Below are positions 11,301 through 18,729 of a stretch of 41,330 nucleotides of DNA, in pieces (within the stretch, counting starts at the first letter, position 1; every line of letters begins with the position of its first letter). The stretch is taken from the NCBI GenBank assembly GCA_016234595.1, contig JACRBG010000039.1, positions 1-41,330 of the forward strand. The letters are read 5' to 3'. Position numbers and translations under genes: made by a program. The notes beneath the pieces were generated by a model. The model made no database searches. It was not told where the DNA came from and was given only the letters and a program-made list of their open reading frames with translations. Source of the DNA: Chloroflexota bacterium (lineage in GTDB: Bacteria > Chloroflexota > Anaerolineae > Aggregatilineales > J027).

Positions 11301-12748
11301 AAGTTGCCGAGTCTCGTACTCATATCGTCGTGCAAGATTTTGAAGGCAGTGCCTTTACGCCGATGGATATATCCGCCCGATCCGCTATTTATCTGCCTTT
11401 AGCCAGTGGTGAAAACTTGATCGGTGTCATGGGGGTAGAAGGTCAACGGCAGGGGCAGTTTGGTGAAGATGCCCTGCGCCTTCTCCAAACGCTGAGTACC
11501 GCTATCTCGGCGGTTATTCAAAGCACCTTGTTGGTCGAGGAATTGCAGCGCACCAATGAACGGCTACGTGAAATTGACCAATTAAAGACCAATTTCCTTG
11601 CCGCCATGAGCCATGAACTTCGTACTCCCCTCAATTCGATTATTGGTTTTTCCAGCGTCATTTTGAAAGGCATTGACGGCCCGATTAATGACATGCAAAA
11701 ACAAGACATTCAGATTATCCATTCCAGCGGCAAGCATTTGCTAGGCTTGGTGAACGATATTCTGGATCAGGCCAAGATTGAAGCGGGTAAGATGGAGCTT
11801 TCGCCAGATTACTTTGAACTAGCCCCAGTCATCAAGGGGGTAATGTCCAGCGCCATTGGCCTAACACGCGATAAACCTATTCGCCTACACACCGAAATTG
11901 AAGAATCAATTAACAAAGCCTATGGCGATGAATTCCGCACCCGCCAAATTTTATTTAATCTGCTTTCCAATGCCGCCAAGTTTACTGAACAGGGTAGCAT
12001 TACCTTGAGTGCTTTTATTGAAAAAGGGGTTGAACCCCCGATGATTACCGTCGCGGTACGGGATACGGGTATTGGGATTCCACCGGAATATCTCGATACC
12101 ATCTTTGAGGCGTTCCAACAAATTGACAATTCGACGACCCGCTCGGCTGAAGGCACCGGTTTGGGTTTGCCACTCTCGCGTTCCCTAGCAGAATTGCAAG
12201 GTGGTAATCTGTGGCTAGAAAGTCAAGAAGGGGTAGGTTCGACCTTCTATGTGACTATTCCATTGCAACCACCTGCCGTGCCCCAACCAGAAGAATCTGG
12301 AGAAATGTCCGACACCTTAGAATTTGGTGTGGACTTCAACAACTTGGTTGATGAAATCAAAGCCGAACATCCGGTGTCGCGTCAGAAGATTATTTTGGCA
12401 ATTGACGACGAATTAGGCATGATTAATCTCTATCGCCGCTATCTTAGTAAAGAGGGCTGGCAGGTGATTGGGTTGACCAATCCTGAAGAGACCGAAGAAA
12501 TGGTCGCCAACCACAACCCCATGATGATTTTATTAGACATCAATATGCCCAATCGGGATGGTTGGCAAGTGTTGGAAAAACTGAAAGATACAGATCATAC
12601 CTATCGTATCCCAGTGATTGTGTGCAGCATTAATACGGATACTCAACGCAGCTATCGGCTTGGGGCAGTCAATCATTTAGTCAAGCCATTCGTCGAAACA
12701 GACCTTATTAAAGCCGTTCGAGAAACTGAGGCAAATCTAGCATCGTGA
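5324..12748 (+). CDS. Giant multi-GAF hybrid histidine kinase (2474 aa)
   Basis: Approximate domain order by residue: TM1 25-49; extracytoplasmic dCache-like 50-340; TM2 344-372; HAMP 373-440; GAF 440-600; degenerate GAF-like unit with W617-x-x-Y620, 601-722; GAF 726-910; GAF 911-1082; PAS 1083-1212; GAFs 1213-1386, 1387-1565, 1566-1741, 1742-1909 and 1910-2089; HisKA with phospho-acceptor His2097 in SHELRTPLNS; HATPase_c with N box (LLSNAAKF, near 2215), DTGIGIP (near 2246) and GTGLGLPLS (near 2277); receiver about 2355-2474 with phospho-Asp2405 in LLDINMP and Lys in HLVKPF. All catalytic boxes are intact, so an active kinase is expected. ATG at 5324; the stop overlaps the next start (GTGA). 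Most bacterial histidine kinases are far shorter; nothing suggests an assembly fusion because the frame is open throughout. Confidence 0.92.
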   Translation: MQDQKIQPHPSSGPFRWFVNRPFRVQLFIIVAVFVALAFVLLIAVTTQINRVIHNNVNDDLTEHADENSEQLVVPFEIVPADFDNITSNYVTPSIIEVINRRNTVGEVDNLARQSVINKFDELLIGRPLYHSIRLIGIQGRELVAVERSNRTGNVEVVPNADLKNRENEDYFQAGLQLRRTGQVWTSKVVLARDASGRPIEPFQQIMTLVTPVLDESNNLAALLVVDIDIDWLVRSITTRKSGDEIIYVLDQDGYYLAVSNLSDEQDLLYGRSTSFGEQVSGTLAGSLLTTQSTDNIDYRKGDTDYLAATSVARPLVNLPDTANQPVWTVVVSMEMSEIAGPTRFILGAFAVVFLGLLIIASVLLGYVATQISRRFEAIGAGLVRVNRGDLTTRLPTSEMNEFGRVATLFNNVTERTQTLIDDLQARVQARIRDLDLTAEISREIAGLRDQNLVLNRTINRIIEQFDYYHAQVFLIDDRGEHAALVASTGEAGQRLLTKKHKLAVGSNSVIGRVTALGVTVIAGDTTSTEVPWQPNVELPNTRSEMALPLKVEDRVIGALDIQSIRPEAYSPEDIEIFQVLADQLAIAINNARLIEQLEQRVDEVATLNRRLTEKAWEEYARSQPDEVQLGYQYNLIGIKPVPPDESKPANGNLQSVTLDDKSAYSVQISVGGKAVGQIETKAPERAQLSKDEQALVDAVANRVALAVDNARLFQQTQMALGESQRLYEMARTVSSAAELNIEAVYALINEQLGYYENLDGLAILLADPFPSHLAPNVVVAHLWMRMGSVSSWEVGQRLPLLQQGLSAHFEIAPRSPMSVHASELSEKPEDSNQVLPYLMRTFDAETLYLMPLVTGAKWFGVLVCSSQAPNAFTESYMSFTSAVGDQLAIAVENRRLLEEVQKEARRALALADAGQLASRISTDFEDDVNRLFRAVSEPGDFDRWWFGVLDFDGQSLRQVAAFSPQESNEAPYMAQRLNLKRDRNAITESVLIRQVVLVNERVHPTFGKLSAQEHIVYGKHLALPVMTSNEVVIGALLIGRRASQPDLDERDIQLATTLASQLAIATENQRLFAAVENQRQTLQSTLEAMPAGVLLLTPRGNSLLSNQRAIDLLGGGVNKALFSSNTFPIYKIGTSDLYPPEEFPTTIALRENAIVSAENISVEYPDGRRIDLLANVAPIRDETGDIASVVAVFQEITELRELEKALQESLSETTALYEANRQISSATSVNDLASVLVNQLLSLMPNQVYVVLQEGMDRGPLQTRVAAAWPESYAGVTDVDLLALPRGLLMTEEPIIVSNIDQSIGFLDQALEFNLRLQAIQSGIQSFASIPLRARGRTLGWFTIVYFDKHSFMAEDRRFMTAVADQTALALDSIFLFQSTQDALRAVANLYRSSRRIAEARDLEEMIDTIRLELLNFNPDRIDVLLQRTQEDVSSFYFGLAWSKDPAFANTPSLPIAASTAIPIGDFDPMTREEYYIQAIDDEADATTNQIVQQLRAIQTPYQSVFSVPLSVGGRIVGRVSMGFRESHTFVPDEYQFITTLADAAGYLVENDLLFKQTQESLEETGVLYQASRAIANAENREEIIQAVIDYAADASVDKVLLLSLRSGEWSGEMAELEVATSWGRDQFIDLQGLRFNRHQLPFWDDIATTKLVWMNDVANDPSLSENARLGYKALGISSFVIVPLRTPNRLIGAILLASAETREHQDREIRIYQSLADLAAVQLENKRLFEQTELRARQLTTSAQVSRAATSILNLDELFPRVVDLIRESFQYDHVQIFMVDETGERALLRASTGEAGRTLLNLNHSLPVGSRSVIGQTTGQGIPVLVADTALSETHRPNPHLPDTRSEIAFPLIVKGRVVGALDVQSNQAGLFTEDDVQALTTMADQLAVAIDNAQLFEISQQRAAEMAFLFDITTFAAAMPSLSVMLETVSQVLAGRMNASSVVFFLNEVGRNRLSAQAMVIAVSDGDSQTLHSLEPTVKIPIGEGLAGQVAESRTHIVVQDFEGSAFTPMDISARSAIYLPLASGENLIGVMGVEGQRQGQFGEDALRLLQTLSTAISAVIQSTLLVEELQRTNERLREIDQLKTNFLAAMSHELRTPLNSIIGFSSVILKGIDGPINDMQKQDIQIIHSSGKHLLGLVNDILDQAKIEAGKMELSPDYFELAPVIKGVMSSAIGLTRDKPIRLHTEIEESINKAYGDEFRTRQILFNLLSNAAKFTEQGSITLSAFIEKGVEPPMITVAVRDTGIGIPPEYLDTIFEAFQQIDNSTTRSAEGTGLGLPLSRSLAELQGGNLWLESQEGVGSTFYVTIPLQPPAVPQPEESGEMSDTLEFGVDFNNLVDEIKAEHPVSRQKIILAIDDELGMINLYRRYLSKEGWQVIGLTNPEETEEMVANHNPMMILLDINMPNRDGWQVLEKLKDTDHTYRIPVIVCSINTDTQRSYRLGAVNHLVKPFVETDLIKAVRETEANLAS

Positions 12749-14412
12749 CCACCGATCAACTTTCTTCAACTCAGGTGAAACCTATTCACCTTGAATGCAA
12801 AAATTGTGGCTGGCACAGCGTCTATGAACGCCCGCTTAAACGCTGCCCCACCTGTGGTGACGACATTCTATATGCCCGTTATGATCTGGAAGCGCTACGT
12901 GAGGATGGCTGGGGTGATAAAATCGTCACCCGTAAGCGGGGGATGTGGCGCTATCATGAATTGCTGCCAATTAAAGATACGGAAAATATTGTCTCGCTTG
13001 GCGAAGGCGATACCCCCTTGATTCATGCCAAGAATGTCGGCGCGATGCTAGGGTTGAAATATCTTTATATCAAAGATGAACGTCAAGGCCCAACCAATTC
13101 GTTTAAAGACCGACAGGCCTCGGTTGCGATTTCGGCCATGTCAGAATTGGGGATTCAAGAAGCGGTGGTTGCCAGCACTGGAAATGTGGCAATTGCCTAT
13201 TCAGCCTATGCAGCTCGTGCCTCGATTAAATTATGGGCTTTTTTCCCCGATCTTGTGCCGAGTGATAAAATTCGAGAAGTCGCTTTGTATGGCACTGAAG
13301 TCGTCAATGTGACGGGCACATATGACCAGACCAAAGAAATTGCCGTCCGATTTGCCCAAAGTCAAGGGATTCATTACGATCAAGGGATCAAAAACATCGC
13401 CGCGATGGAAAGCATGAAAACCATCGCCTTTGAAATTGCCGAAGAATTGGGATGGCGCTCCCCGGATTGGTTTATTCAACCTGTCAGCGGTGGGATGGGG
13501 CCAATTGGGGCTGCTAAAGGATTTGAAGAGCTAGTGGCGCTCGGTTTGGTAGATAAAGTCCCCTCCATTGCGATTATCCAATCCACGGGCTGTGCGCCAA
13601 TGGTGGATGCCTTCAACAATGGAATGTCGGTGGCCGTGCCTGTTGAAAATCCTAAAACGGTGATTGCGACCCTTAGCACGGGCAATCCGGGACGGGCGTA
13701 TCAACTGCTCTATGAGTTGATGCAGCAATATGGTGGGGCTGCCGAAAGTGCAACCGACGAAGAAGCGTTTGAGGCGACCCGCATTTTGGCTCGTAATGAT
13801 GGCATCTCGGTGGAACCAGCAACGGCAGTTGGTTTTGCAGGCCTAATCAAATTAGTGCGGCGTGGGGTCATTAAACCAAATGATGTTGTAGTATTTAATT
13901 GCACAGGTCACACCTTTCCAGTTGAGACTCAAATTTTAGGGGAACGTTGGGCCAAACAAATTGATATTTCGCAAGCCAGCCGTACGCCTTCGTTGCCTAC
14001 TGACCGTCTGTTATCCGAAGTAGGCAAGGTCAGCACACCAAACGTGCATCGGGTGTTGGTGATTGAAGATAACGATGACTCGGCGCGACTAATTCGACGA
14101 ATTTTGCAGGCTGGGGCAGGCTATGAAGTCACGATTGCTCAAAATGGACGCGAAGGCCTTGAGATGGCGATGCAGCACAAGCCCGATTTGATTGTGACGG
14201 ACTTGATGATGCCAGAAATGGATGGGTTTCAAGTGGTGGAACGCTTGAAGGCCTCGCCCGGATTACGTGATATTCCTGTTATTGTACTGAGTGCGAAGGA
14301 ATTGACTCCTGTTGAACGCAGCCGCCTTGCTGGACAGGTGGACTCATTTTTGCAAAAGGGGTCATTCCTAAATGAAGAATTATTGCAACGAATTATCGAC
14401 AGTCTAAATTAG
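12745..14412 (+). CDS. thrC: Threonine synthase fused to a C-terminal response-regulator receiver domain
   Basis: Threonine synthase turns O-phospho-L-homoserine into threonine with PLP. Residues 1-45 hold a zinc-ribbon pair (C18-x2-C21, C34-x2-C37). The catalytic domain follows: LGEGDTPL, the PLP lysine K121 in NSFKDRQA, ASTGNVA, and the glycine-rich phosphate loop SGGMGP, ending at about residue 415. After a linker of about 25 residues a full CheY-like receiver occupies about 440-555: IEDNDDS acidic pocket, phospho-Asp486 in VTDLMMPEMDG, Ser in VLSAKEL and Lys538. A lone threonine synthase is about 350-430 residues, so the receiver is a real addition. The frame is open with no sign of a sequencing join. 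The GTG start overlaps the preceding kinase stop by 4 bases, which implies co-translation. Another type-II PLP lyase is possible, but the zinc ribbon and SFKDR motif favour ThrC. Confidence 0.9.
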   Translation: MTTDQLSSTQVKPIHLECKNCGWHSVYERPLKRCPTCGDDILYARYDLEALREDGWGDKIVTRKRGMWRYHELLPIKDTENIVSLGEGDTPLIHAKNVGAMLGLKYLYIKDERQGPTNSFKDRQASVAISAMSELGIQEAVVASTGNVAIAYSAYAARASIKLWAFFPDLVPSDKIREVALYGTEVVNVTGTYDQTKEIAVRFAQSQGIHYDQGIKNIAAMESMKTIAFEIAEELGWRSPDWFIQPVSGGMGPIGAAKGFEELVALGLVDKVPSIAIIQSTGCAPMVDAFNNGMSVAVPVENPKTVIATLSTGNPGRAYQLLYELMQQYGGAAESATDEEAFEATRILARNDGISVEPATAVGFAGLIKLVRRGVIKPNDVVVFNCTGHTFPVETQILGERWAKQIDISQASRTPSLPTDRLLSEVGKVSTPNVHRVLVIEDNDDSARLIRRILQAGAGYEVTIAQNGREGLEMAMQHKPDLIVTDLMMPEMDGFQVVERLKASPGLRDIPVIVLSAKELTPVERSRLAGQVDSFLQKGSFLNEELLQRIIDSLN

Positions 14413-14446
14413 GGAACATTTAACCAGACTGGGAGAAAAGGACGCG

Positions 14447-15745
14447 ATGACATTATCGCCTGCTCCAAAACCGAAGAAAATTCTTTATATCGAGGATAAC
14501 CCCTCCAACGCAACTTTGGTGAAGCGTATTTTACAGCCCAAAGGCTATACTGTCATTATTGCGGAAACGGGGCTGAAGGGGATTGATGCGGCCTTGGAGC
14601 ATAAACCCGACCTCATTTTGATGGATATCAATTTGCCAGACATGAGTGGCCGCGAAGTCACCACTCGTTTGCGTGCCTTTGAACAGTTCCGCGACTTGCC
14701 GATTGTTGCGCTGACGGCCCAAACCGATGATAAACAACGCGCCATGACATTAATTTCGGGTGTGTCTGGCTTTATGGCGAAACCGATTGATGTGGCTTCG
14801 TTCCCTAAGCGTATCTCATTTTATTTGGAAGGGGGCAAAGATTTACCCAAAGTCGCCAACCCCGAAGAAGCCCGCCGCAATTATCACAAAGAATTGACTG
14901 AGCATCTTGAAAAACGCCTGCGTGATCTGGAAGCAGCCAATTCCAAACTGCGCCAGCTCGACGTGATTAAAGACGATTTTATTAAGCGCACAGCCCATGA
15001 ACTGCGCACGCCCTTGACCATTATCTATGGCTATGGCCGCTTGTTACAGACTGCGCCCGCCGTCCAACAATTGATCCAACCCCATCCTGAAATTGGTGCT
15101 TATGTAGATGCACTGGTCGAATCAGTTGAGCGCTTGCATGACGTCATCAATGAGATTTTCACGGTCTATCGCTTGACCACTGGACAAATTGAGTTAAATA
15201 TTGCCCAATCGAATCTGGGAGAAATTGTGCAATATGCGTTGGATGACTTCAAACAGGCCGCCCAACAGCGCAATATCAATGTAGAATTCGTCCGTGAAGG
15301 CTGGCCTACTAAATTAATGGTAGATTTTGAACTACTGCGCTTGGCCCTAGCCAATGTGATTGGCAATGCCATTAAGTTCACGCCCGATGGGGGTAAAGTT
15401 TCCATCAACCACGTTGAAACACCTGATATAGTGAAAATTACGATCCGCGATTCTGGCATCGGTATCCCAGTCGAAGAACAGCACCGCATTTTTGACAGCT
15501 TCTATTCGTTTGAGAAAACCGAGCATCATTCCACCAGTAAAACGGCTTTTCGTGGTGGTGGCTTAGGGCTAGGCCTTTCCATTTGTAAAAGCATTATCGA
15601 GGCGCACGGCGGGAAAATTCATGTCGAAAGTCAAGGGCAAGATGCCGAAAAAATGCCCGGTAGCGCCTTCCATATCGAAATCCCATTGACCAATCGTGGA
15701 CGAACCCAAGCGCCTATCGCTGTTGACGTGACTCCCGTACAATAA
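14447..15745 (+). CDS. Receiver-histidine kinase (REC-HisKA-HATPase)
   Basis: This soluble 432-residue protein has an N-terminal receiver (about 10-130; EDNPSN pocket, phospho-Asp60 in LMDINLPDMSG, Lys-Pro in FMAKPID) and a coiled linker (140-175). HisKA carries His184 in TAHELRTPLT, and HATPase_c has NAIKFTP, DSGIGIP and GGLGLGLSI boxes. It has no membrane segment and no separate sensor, so its input is probably phosphorylation of its own receiver, for example by the giant kinase upstream. A strong Shine-Dalgarno (GGGAG) precedes ATG 14447. It follows the threonine synthase-receiver gene by 34 bases and is the most direct candidate phosphodonor or phosphatase partner for that fusion protein; this is inference from position. 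Confidence 0.9.
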   Translation: MTLSPAPKPKKILYIEDNPSNATLVKRILQPKGYTVIIAETGLKGIDAALEHKPDLILMDINLPDMSGREVTTRLRAFEQFRDLPIVALTAQTDDKQRAMTLISGVSGFMAKPIDVASFPKRISFYLEGGKDLPKVANPEEARRNYHKELTEHLEKRLRDLEAANSKLRQLDVIKDDFIKRTAHELRTPLTIIYGYGRLLQTAPAVQQLIQPHPEIGAYVDALVESVERLHDVINEIFTVYRLTTGQIELNIAQSNLGEIVQYALDDFKQAAQQRNINVEFVREGWPTKLMVDFELLRLALANVIGNAIKFTPDGGKVSINHVETPDIVKITIRDSGIGIPVEEQHRIFDSFYSFEKTEHHSTSKTAFRGGGLGLGLSICKSIIEAHGGKIHVESQGQDAEKMPGSAFHIEIPLTNRGRTQAPIAVDVTPVQ

Positions 15746-15751
15746 GGGGTC

Positions 15752-16849
15752 ATGAAGCGCAAACAGTTTGAAAAACACTCTGGATTAATTGCCGCGTTGT
15801 TTACTCCCGTTTTTTTGGGGATGAACCCGGTTTTTGGGAAATTGGCCCTCCGCAACGGGGCTGATCCTTTCACTATTGCTGCTGTCCGCACCCTAATGGC
15901 AGCTGCTTTGTTGTGGTTAATCTATCGCCTTTTTGCCCGACAATACCTCTATATTTACCCCCTCGGCCTAATGAATTGTATCGCCATTGGTTCAGTCAAC
16001 GGAATTGGCTCGTTGATGTACTACAATGGCCTCCATTTGTTAGACGCTTCGATGGCTCAATTGATCAATGCCCTCTATCTTGTTTTTGTCATGATTTTGA
16101 CCCGTATCAGTGGTCAACAGCTTGGCTGGCGGACTTTGCTTCGTACTGGTATTGCCATGACCGGCATTCTGTTAATCGCGGGTGGGGTGGCTGGTACAAC
16201 CAATTGGCTTGGTATTGGTTTGATGATGGGTAACGCTTTGCTATTTGCAGGAACAGTGGTTATGAGCCAACGTGCCCTGTATGATATGCCAGCCCAGACC
16301 GTAGCCTTTTATGTTCTGGCGACGATGGCAGCAGTCGTATCGGTAGCGCGGCTGGCCTATAATCTGCCGTTTTTTCCGCATCCCCCGACCAATGGCAATA
16401 TTGATGCATGGTGGGCGATAGTTGGCCTAGCCACCACGACGGCTCTGTCGCGGTTGCTGATGTTTTTAGGAGTCAAAGGACTAGGTAGTGTCCGCACGAC
16501 CTTGCTGGTGGTTTTAGAAATGGCTGTTTCGATTACCCTATCCTTTGTTTTTTTGGATGAGCGATTTACTGCGATTCAATGGTGGGGGGCTGGCATTTTG
16601 TTAGCCAGCATTTTGCTACCCACTGAGCGTATTACCCCCCAAGGTAGCCCTACCGAATATCTGCCCCGTTTGGTCAGGGTTCGGCTCTATCAGGTAGCCT
16701 TCAACCACGTGTTTAATCCAGAGAAGGGTAAAATCTCGACACAAGAGGTCGAAAAATTGCGGGAATTGATCGCAAAAGATAAGTTCGCAACCCAAGATAT
16801 GCGGATTATTGACGATATGCTAGATCGAGAAGACCCCGGTGAAAATTGA
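15752..16849 (+). CDS. EamA/DMT-family transporter
   Basis: The 365-residue membrane protein has about ten hydrophobic helices arranged as two EamA repeats (about 10-145 and 155-290), with conserved features such as FGKLALRNGADPFTIAAVR near the start and DERFTAIQWWGAGILL at the end of repeat two. A soluble C-terminal extension of about 70 charged residues is longer than usual for the family. DMT transporters export or exchange metabolites; the family includes the E. coli threonine/homoserine exporter RhtA, but substrate cannot be read from sequence. Only six bases separate it from the kinase stop, and AGGGG precedes ATG 15752. It is probably the last gene of the signalling operon, since a new promoter follows. 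Confidence 0.88.
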   Translation: MKRKQFEKHSGLIAALFTPVFLGMNPVFGKLALRNGADPFTIAAVRTLMAAALLWLIYRLFARQYLYIYPLGLMNCIAIGSVNGIGSLMYYNGLHLLDASMAQLINALYLVFVMILTRISGQQLGWRTLLRTGIAMTGILLIAGGVAGTTNWLGIGLMMGNALLFAGTVVMSQRALYDMPAQTVAFYVLATMAAVVSVARLAYNLPFFPHPPTNGNIDAWWAIVGLATTTALSRLLMFLGVKGLGSVRTTLLVVLEMAVSITLSFVFLDERFTAIQWWGAGILLASILLPTERITPQGSPTEYLPRLVRVRLYQVAFNHVFNPEKGKISTQEVEKLRELIAKDKFATQDMRIIDDMLDREDPGEN

Positions 16850-16877
16850 TGTTGCCCTCAGCTAAATAAGTTCTCGC

Positions 16878-16907
16878 TTGAAATCTCCTGTCAAACTCTG
16901 TTAGAAT
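16878..16907 (+). promoter_or_regulatory. Predicted sigma-70-type promoter of rpsB-tsf
   Basis: A -35 element TTGAAA (16878-16883) and a -10 element TAGAAT (16902-16907) are separated by 18 bases. Transcription would start near 16914, giving rpsB a leader of about 140 bases. It lies right after the end of the transporter gene and ahead of a structured leader. Confidence 0.6.
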
Positions 16908-16913
16908 GTTGCC

Positions 16914-17053
16914 GCTGAATTCGCTAAGAATTCGCTTTTTACTAATCTCCACACATCCTGACGACGCGGTGTTGCCTGCCGAACTAACGGGAGGTTGATG
17001 CGCCGGATGATGGATGTGGTCGTGATAAACACAATTTAAGGAGCTTTTACAAA
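16914..17053 (+). promoter_or_regulatory. rpsB 5' leader with early hairpin and possible 13-codon uORF
   Basis: Just after the predicted start site two GAATTC copies (16917-16922 and 16928-16933) pair into a 6-bp stem with a 5-base loop, followed by GCTTTTT, resembling a weak attenuator. Further down, GGGAGG (16989-16994) precedes an ATG at 16998 that opens a 13-codon frame ([13 protein letters not shown]) closed by TAA at 17037-17039. The rpsB ribosome-binding site (GGAG) follows at once. Ribosomal protein S2 leaders are autoregulated in several bacteria; whether this one is cannot be seen from sequence alone. Confidence 0.4.
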
Positions 17054-17941
17054 ATGTCTGCACCGTCCTCAAGTGTAGTCTCCCTCAAAGCTTTGTTGGA
17101 GACAGGTGTTCACTTCGGGCATCAATCCCGCAAGTGGAACCCCAAGATGAAGCCCTATATCTTTACTAAACGCAATGGCATTCACATCATTGACCTGCAA
17201 CAAACCGTTGTCACTGTCAACGAAGTGTATGATCTCGTGCGTGACAGCATTGCCCGTCGCGGTACTGTATTATATGTTGGCACCAAACGTCAGGCTCAAG
17301 AAACAATTGCCGGTGAAGCTGAGCGCGTTGGGATGCCCTATGTCAACACCCGTTGGTTGGGTGGTACTCTGACCAATTGGAAAACGATTAAGCAGCGTAT
17401 TGATACCCTCAAGCGGCTGGAAGTTGCCAACACCGAAGGGGCCTTTGAAGAACTCACCAAGAAAGAACGCTTGCTGATTGAGCGTAAGATTGCACGCCTG
17501 CAATTGCGTCTAGGTGGTCTGCGGTCAATGGAACGCCTGCCTAGTCTCATGTTCGTGGTGGACGTTCGCCGCGAACAAACCGCCGTCAAAGAAGCCAATA
17601 TCATGAAGATTCCGGTCATCGCGCTGGTGGATACCAACTGTGATCCGGATATGATTGATTACGTCATCCCCTCCAACGACGATGCCATCCGTGCCATCAA
17701 ATTGTTGACCAGCGTCATCAGCGATGCCGTGAACGATGGTGTCAATATGCGCAAGGCCTACGGGGGCGAAGCCCAAGCTGAGGGCGCTGGTGATTTTGGC
17801 GCCTATGCGGGGGCAATGGACGAGGGCGCTTTGGACGAAGCCTATTTGGGCGAATCTACGCTCGCCAAATTGCGTGAAGGTGATCTGGACTTCGATGAGT
17901 TTTTGGAAGAAGACGAAGATCAACCCAAACGCCGAAGATAG
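17054..17941 (+). CDS. rpsB: 30S ribosomal protein S2
   Basis: The 295-residue protein matches S2 along its length: [19 protein letters not shown] at the N-terminus, [22 protein letters not shown], and [13 protein letters not shown]2 helps join the head of the small subunit to its body and is needed for S1 binding. The C-terminus, past about residue 235, is a Gly/Ala and acidic extension ending in an [11 protein letters not shown] tail, which makes it longer than the roughly 240 residues of E. coli S2. GGAG 12 bases upstream supports ATG 17054. It is followed by tsf, the classic pair. Confidence 0.97.
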   Translation: MSAPSSSVVSLKALLETGVHFGHQSRKWNPKMKPYIFTKRNGIHIIDLQQTVVTVNEVYDLVRDSIARRGTVLYVGTKRQAQETIAGEAERVGMPYVNTRWLGGTLTNWKTIKQRIDTLKRLEVANTEGAFEELTKKERLLIERKIARLQLRLGGLRSMERLPSLMFVVDVRREQTAVKEANIMKIPVIALVDTNCDPDMIDYVIPSNDDAIRAIKLLTSVISDAVNDGVNMRKAYGGEAQAEGAGDFGAYAGAMDEGALDEAYLGESTLAKLREGDLDFDEFLEEDEDQPKRRR

Positions 17942-17981
17942 TTGAAACAATCAGAAGCAGCAAAAAGGGAGAATATCAAAC

Positions 17982-18614
17982 TTGGTGCAAATTACGGCTC
18001 AACAGGTCAAAGAACTCCGTGAAATGACGGGGGTTGGCCCAGCGGAATGCAAAAAAGCGTTAGAGCAATTTGAAGGTGATTTAAACAAAGCCGCTAATTT
18101 CCTGCGGGAAAAAGGCTTGGCAAAGGCTGCCAAAAAAGCGGGACGTGTTGCCAACGAAGGCCTTGTCCAAACCTATCAACATCACAATGGGCGTTTGTCA
18201 GTAGTGGTTGAAGTCAATTGCGAAACTGACTTCGTCGCTAAGACCCCTGCTTTCCAACAGTTTTCCCGTGATGTGGCCTTGCACATTGCTAACCTAGCGC
18301 CGAAATATGTCCGCCGCGAAGAGATTCCGCATTCGGTGATTGATGCCGAACGTGAAGTCCAGCAAAAAATTGCTCTTGAAGAAGGCAAATCTCGCCCCGC
18401 TAACATCATCGAAAAGATTGTGGATGGGCGCATGGAAAAATTCTTTGCGGAGATTGTCCTGCTGGAACAGCCTTTCATCAAAGACGATTCCAAGACCATC
18501 GAAGACCTACGTAAAGAAACGGTAGCCGCCGTTGGTGAAAATGTGGTCGTCCGGCGCTTTGTTCGTTTTGAACTCGGCGAAGTGGGCGACACACCCACCG
18601 AAGGCGAAGAATAA
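17982..18614 (+). CDS. tsf: Elongation factor Ts (short form)
   Basis: EF-Ts exchanges GDP for GTP on EF-Tu. Residues 1-55 form the UBA-like domain (REMTGVGPAECKKALE), and the core contains NCETDFVAKTPAFQ, the contact region with EF-Tu. At 210 residues it is the short form typical of cyanobacteria, Thermus and several other phyla. The start is ambiguous: TTG 17982 gives MVQITAQQ and GTG 17985 gives MQITAQQ. GGGAG at 17967-17971 is 10 and 13 bases away respectively. It lies 40 bases after rpsB with no promoter of its own seen, and a terminator follows. Confidence 0.96.
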   Translation: MVQITAQQVKELREMTGVGPAECKKALEQFEGDLNKAANFLREKGLAKAAKKAGRVANEGLVQTYQHHNGRLSVVVEVNCETDFVAKTPAFQQFSRDVALHIANLAPKYVRREEIPHSVIDAEREVQQKIALEEGKSRPANIIEKIVDGRMEKFFAEIVLLEQPFIKDDSKTIEDLRKETVAAVGENVVVRRFVRFELGEVGDTPTEGEE

Positions 18615-18645
18615 CGCGGATTGTGGAGCGTTAATGTAAACGATC

Positions 18646-18681
18646 AAAAGGGAATCAGGCCATTGCCGGGTTCCCTTTTTT
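18646..18681 (+). terminator. Intrinsic terminator after tsf
   Basis: AAAAGGGAA (18646-18654) pairs perfectly with TTCCCTTTT (18671-18679). A few inner GC pairs and a short loop continue the stem, and a T run reaches 18681. It ends the rpsB-tsf transcript and separates it from pyrH. Confidence 0.85.
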
Positions 18682-18729
18682 GTACCATTAAACAGAATGA
18701 ACTATCCCTAGAAAGGAATACTAGATCGC

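Noticed and set aside
16806-17072. Open frame of 88 codons on the - strand across the rpsB leader
   Set aside because: It lies opposite a promoter and a ribosomal protein start, has no recognisable domain and no supporting context.
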